A stretch of 64,000 nt of DNA from Candidatus Poribacteria bacterium. Its GTDB lineage: Bacteria > Poribacteria > WGA-4E > WGA-3G. Below the pieces are notes generated by a model, which did no database searches, had not been told where the DNA came from, and was given only the letters and a program-made list of their open reading frames with translations. The translations under genes were made by a program, and so were the position numbers. Position 1 is the first letter of the stretch. Each line of letters opens with the position of its first letter. Shown here piece after piece: positions 54,293 to 62,272 of the stretch. The stretch is taken from assembly GCA_028818705.1 (NCBI GenBank), contig JAPPNJ010000161.1, positions 53,801 to 117,800 of the forward strand. Direction: 5' to 3'.

Positions 54293-55123
54293 GTGAAACT
54301 ATTTATGACTGTTGCTGGCGTACTATGTGCCATGACTCTCGCACTCTTGGCTCCTACAGCTGACGCCGCGAATAAAGTAGATATTTTCATCTACACAGAC
54401 ACGGTGCAATGGATTGGCGACGCCCAAGCAAAAGAAGAAGCCGAAATACTGGCAGATGAACTTAAGGGAAAAGATGGAATCGGTGAACTCATTCTTCACG
54501 GTCCAGCGAAAACTGTCGAAGCTTGGACCAAGAAACACACGGTGGACAACGGACACCATATGATCGTCATGTTCGGTGACGTTCCGCCCGAAATTTACGA
54601 TGTCGGCGTAGACGCAAAAAAAGAGACAGTCGCAGAAAGGTTCCTCGATGCAGGCAATACCTTCGCAAACTGTGCTGACTACTTTTTCTGGGGCAAGGGT
54701 GGCAGAAATAAAGAAGGCGGTATCCAGAACATGATGGATATCCCTGGTATGGTTCAATGGGATGATAACACCGCCATGAAGGTCACGAAAGAAGGCAAGA
54801 AAATTACCCCGACGCTTGACGATTATGCCACAGACCGTCCGTTCCACGTCGATCAGCTTGACAATGATTGGGTTCTGGAAATCGCGTTCGCTACAGATTC
54901 TGGAACTCAAAAAGCCGATCGCTGTGACCCTTGTATTGTTCATAATGAAAAGACGAATGGACGACTCATCCAGTTTTACCAAACCGCTAACCAAGATGAC
55001 CCCAAGGGTGAAGTTATTGCCGAAATTATTCTCAACTACTACCTTGAGACTGTCGGCGCACTGGACGTTGACCCTCAAAATAAACTTCCCACACTCTGGG
55101 GAGACATTAAACAAAGGAGATAA
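54293..55123 (+). CDS. Secreted protein with C-terminal LPTLWGDIK tag, first of a tandem pair
   Basis: A 276-residue exported protein from GTG at 54293 with CAGGAGGATTTAC upstream. The signal peptide ends near residue 25 (TADAA). The fold looks alpha/beta, like a flavodoxin or GATase1-type domain: VDIFIYTDTVQWIGDAQ, HHMIVMFGDVPPEIY, NCADYFFWGKGGRNKEGG, DYATDRPFHVDQLDNDW. It ends VDPQNKLPTLWGDIK then QRR, the C-terminal motif shared with three other proteins here. The next gene is a paralog, six bases away. Function unknown. Confidence 0.82.
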   Translation: MKLFMTVAGVLCAMTLALLAPTADAANKVDIFIYTDTVQWIGDAQAKEEAEILADELKGKDGIGELILHGPAKTVEAWTKKHTVDNGHHMIVMFGDVPPEIYDVGVDAKKETVAERFLDAGNTFANCADYFFWGKGGRNKEGGIQNMMDIPGMVQWDDNTAMKVTKEGKKITPTLDDYATDRPFHVDQLDNDWVLEIAFATDSGTQKADRCDPCIVHNEKTNGRLIQFYQTANQDDPKGEVIAEIILNYYLETVGALDVDPQNKLPTLWGDIKQRR

Positions 55124-55129
55124 CATTTA

Positions 55130-55933
55130 ATGCGAAATATTTTCCTTTCACTAACGCTTATTGCGTTAATAGCGTTGCCGTTAGCACCCGTCCTTGCCGC
55201 CGGTGAAGTCGCTATCTACACAGGTGTCACGCAGTGGATCGGTAAGGCACCAGCCGACGAACAGGCTGAAATCTGTGTCGGTCTGCTCAACGATGCTGGT
55301 ATCGCGAACACATGGTACGATGCTGAGAGCGACACGTCTGATTTGGCTGCTTGGATGGAGGATGTCACCGGCGACGGCGGTTTGGATATCTGCGTCCTCT
55401 ACGGTGATTTCCCGCCGGACATCTATCCACAAGGCAACACACAAACGGACGGCTCCATTGCCGAGACATTCATCGAAACCACCGACGGCGATGTGTTCAT
55501 CAACCACGCCGACTATATGTTCTGGGGCTTAGCTGGCAGAAATAGGGAAGGTGGACTACAGAATATGATGGATATCGACGGCATTGTGATGTGGGACGAT
55601 AATACCGACATGAAAGTTACTGCCGAAGGTAAAGCCATTTCTCCCTCACTCACAGATTACCAATCCGACCGTCCCTTCCACACCGATCAACTCGATGGAG
55701 ACTGGGAAATTGAGGTATCTCTTGCACAGAATGATGATGGCACCCGTGCCGACCCAATTATCGTTCGTGATGGGAATCTCGGTAGACTGATTCCGACGAT
55801 ACAGACCAATGGTGGCGACGAACCGAAAGGTGCGATTGCCGCTGAAATTATTACCTGGCTCATGGCCACAACGCCGGTTGAACCTGCTGGTAAACTCTCC
55901 ACAACGTGGGGTGATTTAAAAGCAGTCCGGTAA
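55130..55933 (+). CDS. Secreted protein with C-terminal LSTTWGDLK tag, second of a tandem pair
   Basis: A 267-residue paralog of the previous gene, with AAAGGAGATAACATTTA before the ATG. The signal peptide ends ..PVLAAG at about residue 23. Shared blocks are VTQWIGKAPADEQAE, YGDFPPDIYPQG, NHADYMFWGLAGRNREGG, LQNMMDIDGI and SDRPFHTDQLDGDW. It ends VEPAGKLSTTWGDLK then AVR. Conserved Asp, Trp and His clusters (NHADYMFWG, FHTDQLDGDW) suggest a binding pocket. The pair is followed by a strong terminator. Confidence 0.82.
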   Translation: MRNIFLSLTLIALIALPLAPVLAAGEVAIYTGVTQWIGKAPADEQAEICVGLLNDAGIANTWYDAESDTSDLAAWMEDVTGDGGLDICVLYGDFPPDIYPQGNTQTDGSIAETFIETTDGDVFINHADYMFWGLAGRNREGGLQNMMDIDGIVMWDDNTDMKVTAEGKAISPSLTDYQSDRPFHTDQLDGDWEIEVSLAQNDDGTRADPIIVRDGNLGRLIPTIQTNGGDEPKGAIAAEIITWLMATTPVEPAGKLSTTWGDLKAVR

Positions 55934-55958
55934 GAGATTTCAATTTTGATACGCTGTT

Positions 55959-55987
55959 GATAGGCGCGCTCACAAAGCGCGCCTATC
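55959..55987 (+). terminator. Strong terminator hairpin after the secreted-protein pair
   Basis: GATAGGCGCGCT (55959-55970) and AGCGCGCCTATC (55976-55987) form a perfect 12-bp stem with a five-base loop. There is no T-run. It resembles the hairpin at 17793. Confidence 0.65.
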
Positions 55988-56032
55988 ACTTAACTTCCAG
56001 CCATATAACAACTTCCATCTACATAATCAGAG

Positions 56033-56905
56033 ATGAGATTTAGCACATCCCATACACTGTTCACACTTTCGATCCTTTCTTTGTTAGTGTTTGCCTGCCA
56101 CGATCCAATCGACCCGGTTCTCGTCGGGACCCTACCTATTAAAACCATCACTACGCCTATAGATAATGCCGTCATGGTTTATGTACCTGCTGGTGAGTTC
56201 CTCATGGGAACCAGTGATGCAGAGATTGAGCACTACAAAGAAATTTTTCCGCTCCGCGATATTGCCCGATATGATAATGAACGTCCTCAGCGCACTGTCT
56301 ATCTTGATGCCTTCTATATAGACCAGTTTGAAGTGACAAACCGACAGTACAAGCGATTTCTCACCGAAACCGGTTATGAGCCTAAAGATTATTTGGATTA
56401 TCCGCCGCATAATGCCCCCGATTTCCCTGCTGTTGTCTTGAGTTGGGAAGATGCTGTTGCTTATACCGTATGGGCAGGCAAAAGGTTACCCACCGAGGCG
56501 GAATGGGAGAAAGCGGCACGCGGGACTGATGGGCGTACCTGGCCCTGGGGCAACGTGTTTGACGATACGAAACTCAGTGGTAACGACGGCAGGGGACACA
56601 GAGATGGCTACAAAGAGACGGCACCCGTCGGACAATTTCCACAAGGTGCAAGTCCTTACGGGGCACACGATATGGCTGGCAATCTTTGGGAGTGGGTGTC
56701 CGATTGGTACGATCCAAACTATTACCGCACCAATCCTCCTAATACCAATCCACAGGGACCCGAAACAGGTGATGGGCATGTCTTAAAAGGCGGCGGTTGG
56801 GCGGAGAATTTGGATTTCACGCGTTGTGCCAATCGACTCGGTGGAGAACCCGGTTCTCTCTTACGCGGATTCCGGTGCGTCTTGGACGGGTCCTCTGGAG
56901 AGTAG
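56033..56905 (+). CDS. FGE-sulfatase-fold lipoprotein without FGE active-site cysteines
   Basis: A 290-residue lipoprotein: signal peptide with lipobox LLVFAC (Cys at about 22), then a complete FGE-type domain with MVYVPAGEFLMGTSDAE, FYIDQFEVTNRQYKRFL, RLPTEAEWEKAARG, WPWGN, YGAHDMAGNLWEWVSDWYDP, and LKGGGWAENLDFTRCANR ending RGFRCV. True FGE has two cysteines just after GGSY; here that segment reads GGGWAENLDFT, so oxidase activity is unlikely. Together with the absence of sulfatases nearby, this suggests a ligand-binding or different catalytic role at the envelope. Confidence 0.88.
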   Translation: MRFSTSHTLFTLSILSLLVFACHDPIDPVLVGTLPIKTITTPIDNAVMVYVPAGEFLMGTSDAEIEHYKEIFPLRDIARYDNERPQRTVYLDAFYIDQFEVTNRQYKRFLTETGYEPKDYLDYPPHNAPDFPAVVLSWEDAVAYTVWAGKRLPTEAEWEKAARGTDGRTWPWGNVFDDTKLSGNDGRGHRDGYKETAPVGQFPQGASPYGAHDMAGNLWEWVSDWYDPNYYRTNPPNTNPQGPETGDGHVLKGGGWAENLDFTRCANRLGGEPGSLLRGFRCVLDGSSGE

Positions 56906-57008
56906 CCAGAAGTCCGGATTCAAAGACCTCTTCTACAGTTGTCTATCAGCGGTCAGCAATCAACAATTGTTAGCAAAGTTCGTTGTCATAAGCAGGAATG
57001 GAAGGTTG

Positions 57009-57067
57009 GAGTCGGGATTAGGAAATAATCAACGGTATCAATGCCTTATGGCATTGCCCGTCCTACA
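57009..57067. repeat. Inverted family C and family B repeats
   Basis: GAGTCGGGATTAGGAAATA (57010-57028, family C inverted) leads into ATCAACGGTATCAATGCC with TTAT and GGCATTG, then CCCGTCCTACAG (57028-57067, family B). The same order C-inverted then B is found at 48247-48308, so the two families may form one composite unit. Confidence 0.75.
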
Positions 57068-57095
57068 GAAGAACTGAATACCTCTATCACCTGCT

Positions 57096-57124
57096 TGACA
57101 ATCCTCCTATAAATTTGTATAATA
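57096..57124 (+). promoter_or_regulatory. Perfect-consensus sigma70-type promoter
   Basis: TTGACA (57096-57101) and TATAAT (57119-57124) are separated by 17 bases. Transcription would start near 57131, after the ATG at 57126, which supports the TTG start of the next gene. Confidence 0.85.
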
Positions 57125-57146
57125 AATGAGCAGGGAGGACTGTGAT

Positions 57147-57620
57147 TTGAAACAGATTGTCACGCATGCAGACCCAGACCTTGACGCTATCGTCAGTGCT
57201 TGGATTGCCCAAGATTTTCTCTTCCAAGGACACGCGTCAGAAGTCTTATTTGTGAGTCGCAAAGTGCCAGAAAATCTCATGTTGCATGCCGACTGTTTGG
57301 TAGACGTTGGAAACACGTATTCGCCCGAAAATTACCGCTTCGATCACAAGCCACCCGCATTTGAAAACAGAAATAGCACCTGTGCAACACGGCTTATTTG
57401 GGAGTATCTACTTGATGCCAAGGTTGCCGTTAAACACCTTGAACCTTTAGTAGAGATAACATATCAAGGCGATACACATCGAAATTCGGAAGCACTCAAA
57501 CAGAGTCGAATTAATGGACCGCATGCGAAATTGAGGAAACTGAAAGCAGATCACAAGGACACAACAAAAATTTATCAACAGATGGTTCTTTGGTTAAGGA
57601 GTTATACTAAAAATCTATGA
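57147..57620 (+). CDS. DHH-phosphoesterase-like protein, short
   Basis: About 157 residues from the TTG at 57147, chosen because AGGGAGG lies eight bases upstream and the promoter at 57096 would start transcription after the in-frame ATG at 57126. The motif THADPDLDAIVSAW resembles DHH motif I (HxDxDxDA), and FDHKPP resembles the DHH box with Lys replacing the second His. It is about half the size of a full DHH-DHHA1 protein, lacking a recognisable DHHA1 part. Its stop overlaps the next gene by four bases (ATGA). Metal-dependent phosphoesterase activity is possible but unproven. Confidence 0.6.
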   Translation: MKQIVTHADPDLDAIVSAWIAQDFLFQGHASEVLFVSRKVPENLMLHADCLVDVGNTYSPENYRFDHKPPAFENRNSTCATRLIWEYLLDAKVAVKHLEPLVEITYQGDTHRNSEALKQSRINGPHAKLRKLKADHKDTTKIYQQMVLWLRSYTKNL

Positions 57621-58936
57621 AACAGTTTATATGTTTACTCATTGCCCTGTTTGCGATTTCACTGGTACAGGCGCACCTCGCAAGTGCCGATGAATGGCAT
57701 CAGTGGCGTGGCAAAGACCGCGAAGGCGTTTGGAACGAAACCGGTATTATTGAAAAATTTGGAGGGGATGAGATTCCGCTCCGTTGGCGTGTCCCTATTG
57801 GCAGCGGCTATAGCGGACCAAGTGTCGCTGATGGACGCGTCTATGTCCCCGATCGGCTTACCAAGCCGAAGCAGGTCGAACGTGTTCACTGCTTTGACTG
57901 GGAGACAGGTGAATCTCTCTGGTCCTATACCTACGATTGTGTTTACACGATTGACTACACGGCGGGGCCCCGTGCGACTGTGACTGTACATGACGGACTC
58001 GCTTACGCACTTGGTGCTATAGGACACCTGCACTGCTTTGACGCTGCCACGGGTGAACTCGTATGGAAAAGAGATCTCAATGCTGAATACGATATCAATA
58101 TGCCCATTTGGGGTATCGCATGCGCACCTATTGTTGAGGCAGAAAACCTAATCGTTCAGATCGGCGGTAAGCCAAACGCCTGCATCGTTGCGTTTGACCG
58201 GAAAACCGGAGAAGAAAAGTGGAAAGCACTGGACGACAACGCCTCTTATTCTGCACCAATTGTCATCACCCAAGCTGGCAAACGCGTTCTCGTCTGTTGG
58301 ACGGGCGCAAATATAGCAGGACTCAACCCACAGACCGGTGAATCCTATTGGCTCTATCCGTTTCCACCCGAAAGCTTTGAGATAGCTATCGCCACACCTA
58401 TTGTCTATCAAAACGAATTGTTCGTCACCGAATTCCGTCAAGGTTCCCTTCTCCTGAAGTTGTCTGAAGATAAACAGGCAGTAGAACTCGGCTGGCATCG
58501 TAGGGGCAAGAATGAGCAGAATACCGATGCACTTCAGACCACAATGTCAACTCCCGTCCGTTTTGGCGATTATATTTACGGTGTGGACAGTTACGGTGAA
58601 CTCCGATGTTTAGATGCGCGAAACGGCGATCGAATTTGGGAAGATCTCTCCGCCGTGCCAAAAGCACGCTGGAGCAATATCCATCTTATCAAACACCCAA
58701 CCGCATCGGAAAGCAGGGTCTGGATGTTCAACGAGCGTGGTGAACTCCTCATAACAGACCTCTCTCCCGAAGGTCTGAACATCATTAGCCGTGCGAAATT
58801 AATCGAACCGACCCGCGACCAACTCAACCGCAGGGACGGAGTTACGTGGGCGCATCCAGCCTTTGCCTATAAACACGTCTTCGTCCGAAATGACAATGAA
58901 CTTGTTTGTGCGAATTTAGGAAAAATAAAAAAATAG
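57617..58936 (+). CDS. PQQ-like beta-propeller protein, exported
   Basis: A 439-residue secreted protein with a signal peptide (FICLLIALFAISLVQAHLASA). The mature part begins DEWHQWRGKDREGVWNETG, the typical opening of PQQ-like (PF13360) propellers, and has repeated blades with AxDxxTGExxWK-type motifs: CFDWETGESLWSY, CFDAATGELVWKR, AFDRKTGEEKWKA and GLNPQTGESYWLY. No catalytic heme domain is attached, so it is likely a binding or scaffold propeller. A paralog lies at 62273, on the other side of the peptidase gene. Confidence 0.9.
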   Translation: MKQFICLLIALFAISLVQAHLASADEWHQWRGKDREGVWNETGIIEKFGGDEIPLRWRVPIGSGYSGPSVADGRVYVPDRLTKPKQVERVHCFDWETGESLWSYTYDCVYTIDYTAGPRATVTVHDGLAYALGAIGHLHCFDAATGELVWKRDLNAEYDINMPIWGIACAPIVEAENLIVQIGGKPNACIVAFDRKTGEEKWKALDDNASYSAPIVITQAGKRVLVCWTGANIAGLNPQTGESYWLYPFPPESFEIAIATPIVYQNELFVTEFRQGSLLLKLSEDKQAVELGWHRRGKNEQNTDALQTTMSTPVRFGDYIYGVDSYGELRCLDARNGDRIWEDLSAVPKARWSNIHLIKHPTASESRVWMFNERGELLITDLSPEGLNIISRAKLIEPTRDQLNRRDGVTWAHPAFAYKHVFVRNDNELVCANLGKIKK

Positions 58937-58941
58937 ATAGA

Positions 58942-59064
58942 ACTTACGCAATTGGCGTTTGTCTGGACACTGTTCCGCAGGGTCTCCGTGCCCTGCGGGC
59001 GTTCAGATTTGGACGGGCACGAAAGCCGAAGCCATCCATCCAAACAGCATCTTAATGCGTAAGT
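58942..59064. mobile_element. Small inverted-repeat element (MITE or IS remnant)
   Basis: ACTTACGCA (58942-58950) and TGCGTAAGT (59056-59064) are perfect terminal inverted repeats around about 105 bases. Inside is a strong hairpin CCGCAGGG/CCCTGCGG (58974-58997). A-rich sequence flanks both ends. No transposase is present. It separates the propeller gene from the peptidase gene. Confidence 0.55.
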
Positions 59065-59097
59065 AAAAAAATAGAGTGAAACCATGGAGGCAAAATA

Positions 59098-62091
59098 TTG
59101 GAAACCACTCGGATACCAGAAGTAGATTTACGGCCTGGCGAACAACTGCACGGCTTTGAAGTGAAAGCGGTCACACCTATTGACGAGCTACGGGCAGTAA
59201 CCATCGAATTGACACATCAGCATAGCGGGGCACGCCTGTTACATCTCTATACGGACGATACTGAAAACCTTTTCTCCATTAATTTTCCGACTCCACCATC
59301 AGACGACACGGGTGTCACCCATATCCTCGAACATGCGGTCTTAGCAGGCTCCCAAAAGTACCCCGTCAAAGAACCTTTTTTTGAAATGATTAAGATGAGC
59401 ATGGCGACATTTATCAATGCCATGACTGCTTCAGATCACACTTACTATCCAGTTGCCAGCAACGTCAAAAAGGATCTCTTCAATTTGGCGGAAGTCTACT
59501 TTGACGCCGTTTTCCATCCACTTCTCACAGAAGAGACGTTTAGGCGCGAAGGTCACCATCTCGCACCTGTTGACCCAGAGAATCCGACGGGCGACCTGAA
59601 AGTAACCGGTATTGTCTATAACGAGATGAAAGGTGTCTTTTCAGATCCGGAGTCGCGACTCTATCGGTCTATGACAAGCAAGCTGCTGCCAGATACGCTG
59701 TATGCGCGTGAGTCTGGCGGCGATCCAGATGCCATTCCAGATTTAACTTATGAGTATCTCAAAAACTTCCACAAGACCTACTATCATCCAAGCAACGGCT
59801 ACTTCTTTCTCTACGGCGATATTCCGACAAGTGACTATTTGGCATTCCTTGCTGATAAACTCGATGCCATTCCGAAGAATGAGGCGAGTGCATCCTTGCG
59901 ACCTCTCAGTCCAGAAATTACGCACCAATCGAGATGGGAAGTTCCACAAAGTGTGCATGATACCTATCCCGTAGGTGCAGATGAACCACTTGATGAAAAA
60001 ACGTACCTCATGCTGAGTTGGCTCATTGGAGACGCAACCGATCCCGAAGACGCCATCCTATGTCGCCTTTTAAGCCTAATTTTGCTTGGCAATGAAGCTG
60101 CACCGCTCCGAAAAGCGATTATTGATGCTAAACTCGGTGCCGACTTGGTTTACTCCGGTGCCAGTTCCATCGGTCCCGCAGGCACGTTTTATGTTGGACT
60201 CAAAGGCAGTGAAATCGACCGCGCCGATGCGTTTACGCAACTGGTTATTGACACCTTAGCGCAGGTCGCTGATTCAGAGATTGACAATGAGAAAATCGAA
60301 GCCGCATTCCAGCAAGCCACCTACTACTACCAAGAAGTAGCACCGATGTTTCCACTTCGGATGCTCTACCGAGTCATCGAACCTTGGATATACGAGAAGC
60401 GTTCAGACACCTTCTTAAAACTGGGAGAGAGTCTTGCAACTGTTCGACAGCGGTGGCAGAAGAATCCATCAGTTTTCAATGAACTGATTCGCGAACGACT
60501 GGTTGACAACCCTCACCGTCTGCTGAGTGTGTTATCTCCAGATCAGGATATGCAGGCAAAAATGGAGGCTGAGCTTGTCCAACGTATGAAGGAGACGCGG
60601 GCGCAACTGTCAGATGAACAGGTCCGAGAAATCGCTGCGGATGCTGCTGAATTGGAACGCCTCAATGGACAACCCAATCCACCAGAAGCGTTAGCAAAAC
60701 TGCCGCAGCTACAGGTCGGCGATTTACCTGAAAAACCGAGGCATATCCCGACAGTCGTTGAAAAGGTCGCTGGATGCGACCTGCTCAAGAACGATGTCTT
60801 TGCCAACGGCGTGAACTATCTCGTGCTGAATTTTGACTTGCAAGGGTTGCCTGAGCATCTCTGGACGTATTTACCGAGGTATGCCGATGCCATTAGCAAA
60901 CTCGGTGCTGCTGGCATGAGTTACGCTGAGATCGCACAGCGAACATCGGCAGTCACCGGTGGAATTGGGTGTTCACCCGGATTCACAACGCACGCGTTGG
61001 ATCCAAACCGACCTCTGCTGAACCTGAATTTCCATCTCAAAGCTCTTGATGAAAAAATCGAAGCTGCACTGGATGTCCTGCACGACCTTGTGTTTGATGT
61101 AGATCCACGGGATACCGAACGCCTTCGTGATGTCCTTGTCCAGGCCGTCGCAGAATACCGTACGGAGATGATCCACGACGGTTCAGGAACAGCGATTCAC
61201 CACGCATCGCGCGGTCTTTCGGTTCAAGCACACCTCGCCGAGATCGTCAGCGGACTTCCCCAACTCCGCAGTAGTGAAACGCTACTCAACAGTTTCGACG
61301 AACTTAATACCGATCTAATGGGTCATATAGAAGAGATTCGGGATTTCTTGCTGACCCGTGGACGAGTAACCGCAAGTTTCACAGGTTCCGATACCACTTT
61401 TGAGCAGACACGTGCAAGACTAAGTGGCTGGCTCGATAAGATGCGGGATGAACCGGTTGCCTCGGAGCCGATTGCGTTTCAGCCGTTTGATACGCCACCG
61501 AGAGAAGGATTGGCGGGTCCGATTCAGATTGCGCACTGTGCACACGTGATGCCTGCACCGCACTATTCGCACCCCGATTCAACGCTACTCAGCATCGGGG
61601 CGCATATCCTGCGACTGGATTACATCATGAGTGAAATACGCTTTAAAGGCAACGCTTACGGTGCTTGGTTTAACTATAGTCCCTTAGATGGACATCTCTA
61701 TCAAGCCTCGTATCGCGATCCACACGTTGCTCGCACCCTCAACGTCTTTGCACAGACTGTCGATTACGTCAAACAGGTGGAATGGACGCAAACAGATATT
61801 GATCGGGCGATTATTGCGACCGCAAAAAATGGTGAAAAACCGATTCGCCCCAGTCAAGCCGCAAGCGACGCGCTCGGTCAACACCTCACTGGACAGACAC
61901 GCGAGATGCGAGAAGAACGCTACGCACAACTCCGTCAGGCTACGCCTGCCGAAGTAAAACGCGCACTTCTCGAACTCTTAGAGGAGAACAGAGACAAAGC
62001 CGCAGTGTGTGCCGTTTCGAGTCGTGAAAAATTGGAAGCTGCCAACAGTGAACTGGCGCAACCTCTCGTCATTGAGGACATTTTAACCTAA
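59098..62091 (+). CDS. M16C (insulinase-family) metallopeptidase, PreP-like
   Basis: A 997-residue zinc peptidase. The inverted zinc motif is His75-x-x-Glu78-His79 (THILEHAVLAGS), and the distal Glu ligand is Glu176 in YNEMKGVFSD. The length, and the second, non-catalytic M16 half after about residue 560, match the PreP/M16C group that degrades peptides in a closed chamber. No signal peptide is seen, so it is probably cytoplasmic. The start is TTG at 59098 with GGAGG eight bases upstream; the nearby ATG at 59083 is in another frame. Confidence 0.93.
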   Translation: METTRIPEVDLRPGEQLHGFEVKAVTPIDELRAVTIELTHQHSGARLLHLYTDDTENLFSINFPTPPSDDTGVTHILEHAVLAGSQKYPVKEPFFEMIKMSMATFINAMTASDHTYYPVASNVKKDLFNLAEVYFDAVFHPLLTEETFRREGHHLAPVDPENPTGDLKVTGIVYNEMKGVFSDPESRLYRSMTSKLLPDTLYARESGGDPDAIPDLTYEYLKNFHKTYYHPSNGYFFLYGDIPTSDYLAFLADKLDAIPKNEASASLRPLSPEITHQSRWEVPQSVHDTYPVGADEPLDEKTYLMLSWLIGDATDPEDAILCRLLSLILLGNEAAPLRKAIIDAKLGADLVYSGASSIGPAGTFYVGLKGSEIDRADAFTQLVIDTLAQVADSEIDNEKIEAAFQQATYYYQEVAPMFPLRMLYRVIEPWIYEKRSDTFLKLGESLATVRQRWQKNPSVFNELIRERLVDNPHRLLSVLSPDQDMQAKMEAELVQRMKETRAQLSDEQVREIAADAAELERLNGQPNPPEALAKLPQLQVGDLPEKPRHIPTVVEKVAGCDLLKNDVFANGVNYLVLNFDLQGLPEHLWTYLPRYADAISKLGAAGMSYAEIAQRTSAVTGGIGCSPGFTTHALDPNRPLLNLNFHLKALDEKIEAALDVLHDLVFDVDPRDTERLRDVLVQAVAEYRTEMIHDGSGTAIHHASRGLSVQAHLAEIVSGLPQLRSSETLLNSFDELNTDLMGHIEEIRDFLLTRGRVTASFTGSDTTFEQTRARLSGWLDKMRDEPVASEPIAFQPFDTPPREGLAGPIQIAHCAHVMPAPHYSHPDSTLLSIGAHILRLDYIMSEIRFKGNAYGAWFNYSPLDGHLYQASYRDPHVARTLNVFAQTVDYVKQVEWTQTDIDRAIIATAKNGEKPIRPSQAASDALGQHLTGQTREMREERYAQLRQATPAEVKRALLELLEENRDKAAVCAVSSREKLEAANSELAQPLVIEDILT

Positions 62092-62104
62092 ACCCGACCC
62101 TATA

Positions 62105-62200
62105 GTAGACGAGGTTTCTAAACTTAATCTATATGGTAGGCGAGGTTTCTTAACCTCGCTGCTTCCTAACCCTATGGTAGGCGAGGTTTCTAACCTCGCC
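62105..62200. repeat. Three tandem family A repeats
   Basis: A degraded copy (62105-62128; GACGAGGTTTCTAAAC then TTAATC) is followed by GGTAGGCGAGGTTTCTTAAC then CTCGCT (62135-62160) and GGTAGGCGAGGTTTCTAACC then TCGCC (62176-62200). The last is a perfect hairpin. Such tandem arrays are also seen at 21555. Confidence 0.85.
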
Positions 62201-62272
62201 GTTACCGAGTAACAGGCGGGAAACTAAATTATCTTTGACCGAAGACTGATAACCAAATAGAAAGGAATGGAA

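Noticed and set aside
54323-55126. 267-codon open frame on the minus strand opposite the secreted protein at 54293
   Set aside because: It is the mirror of a gene with clear signal peptide, ribosome binding site and paralog; its translation has no known motif and no start signal.
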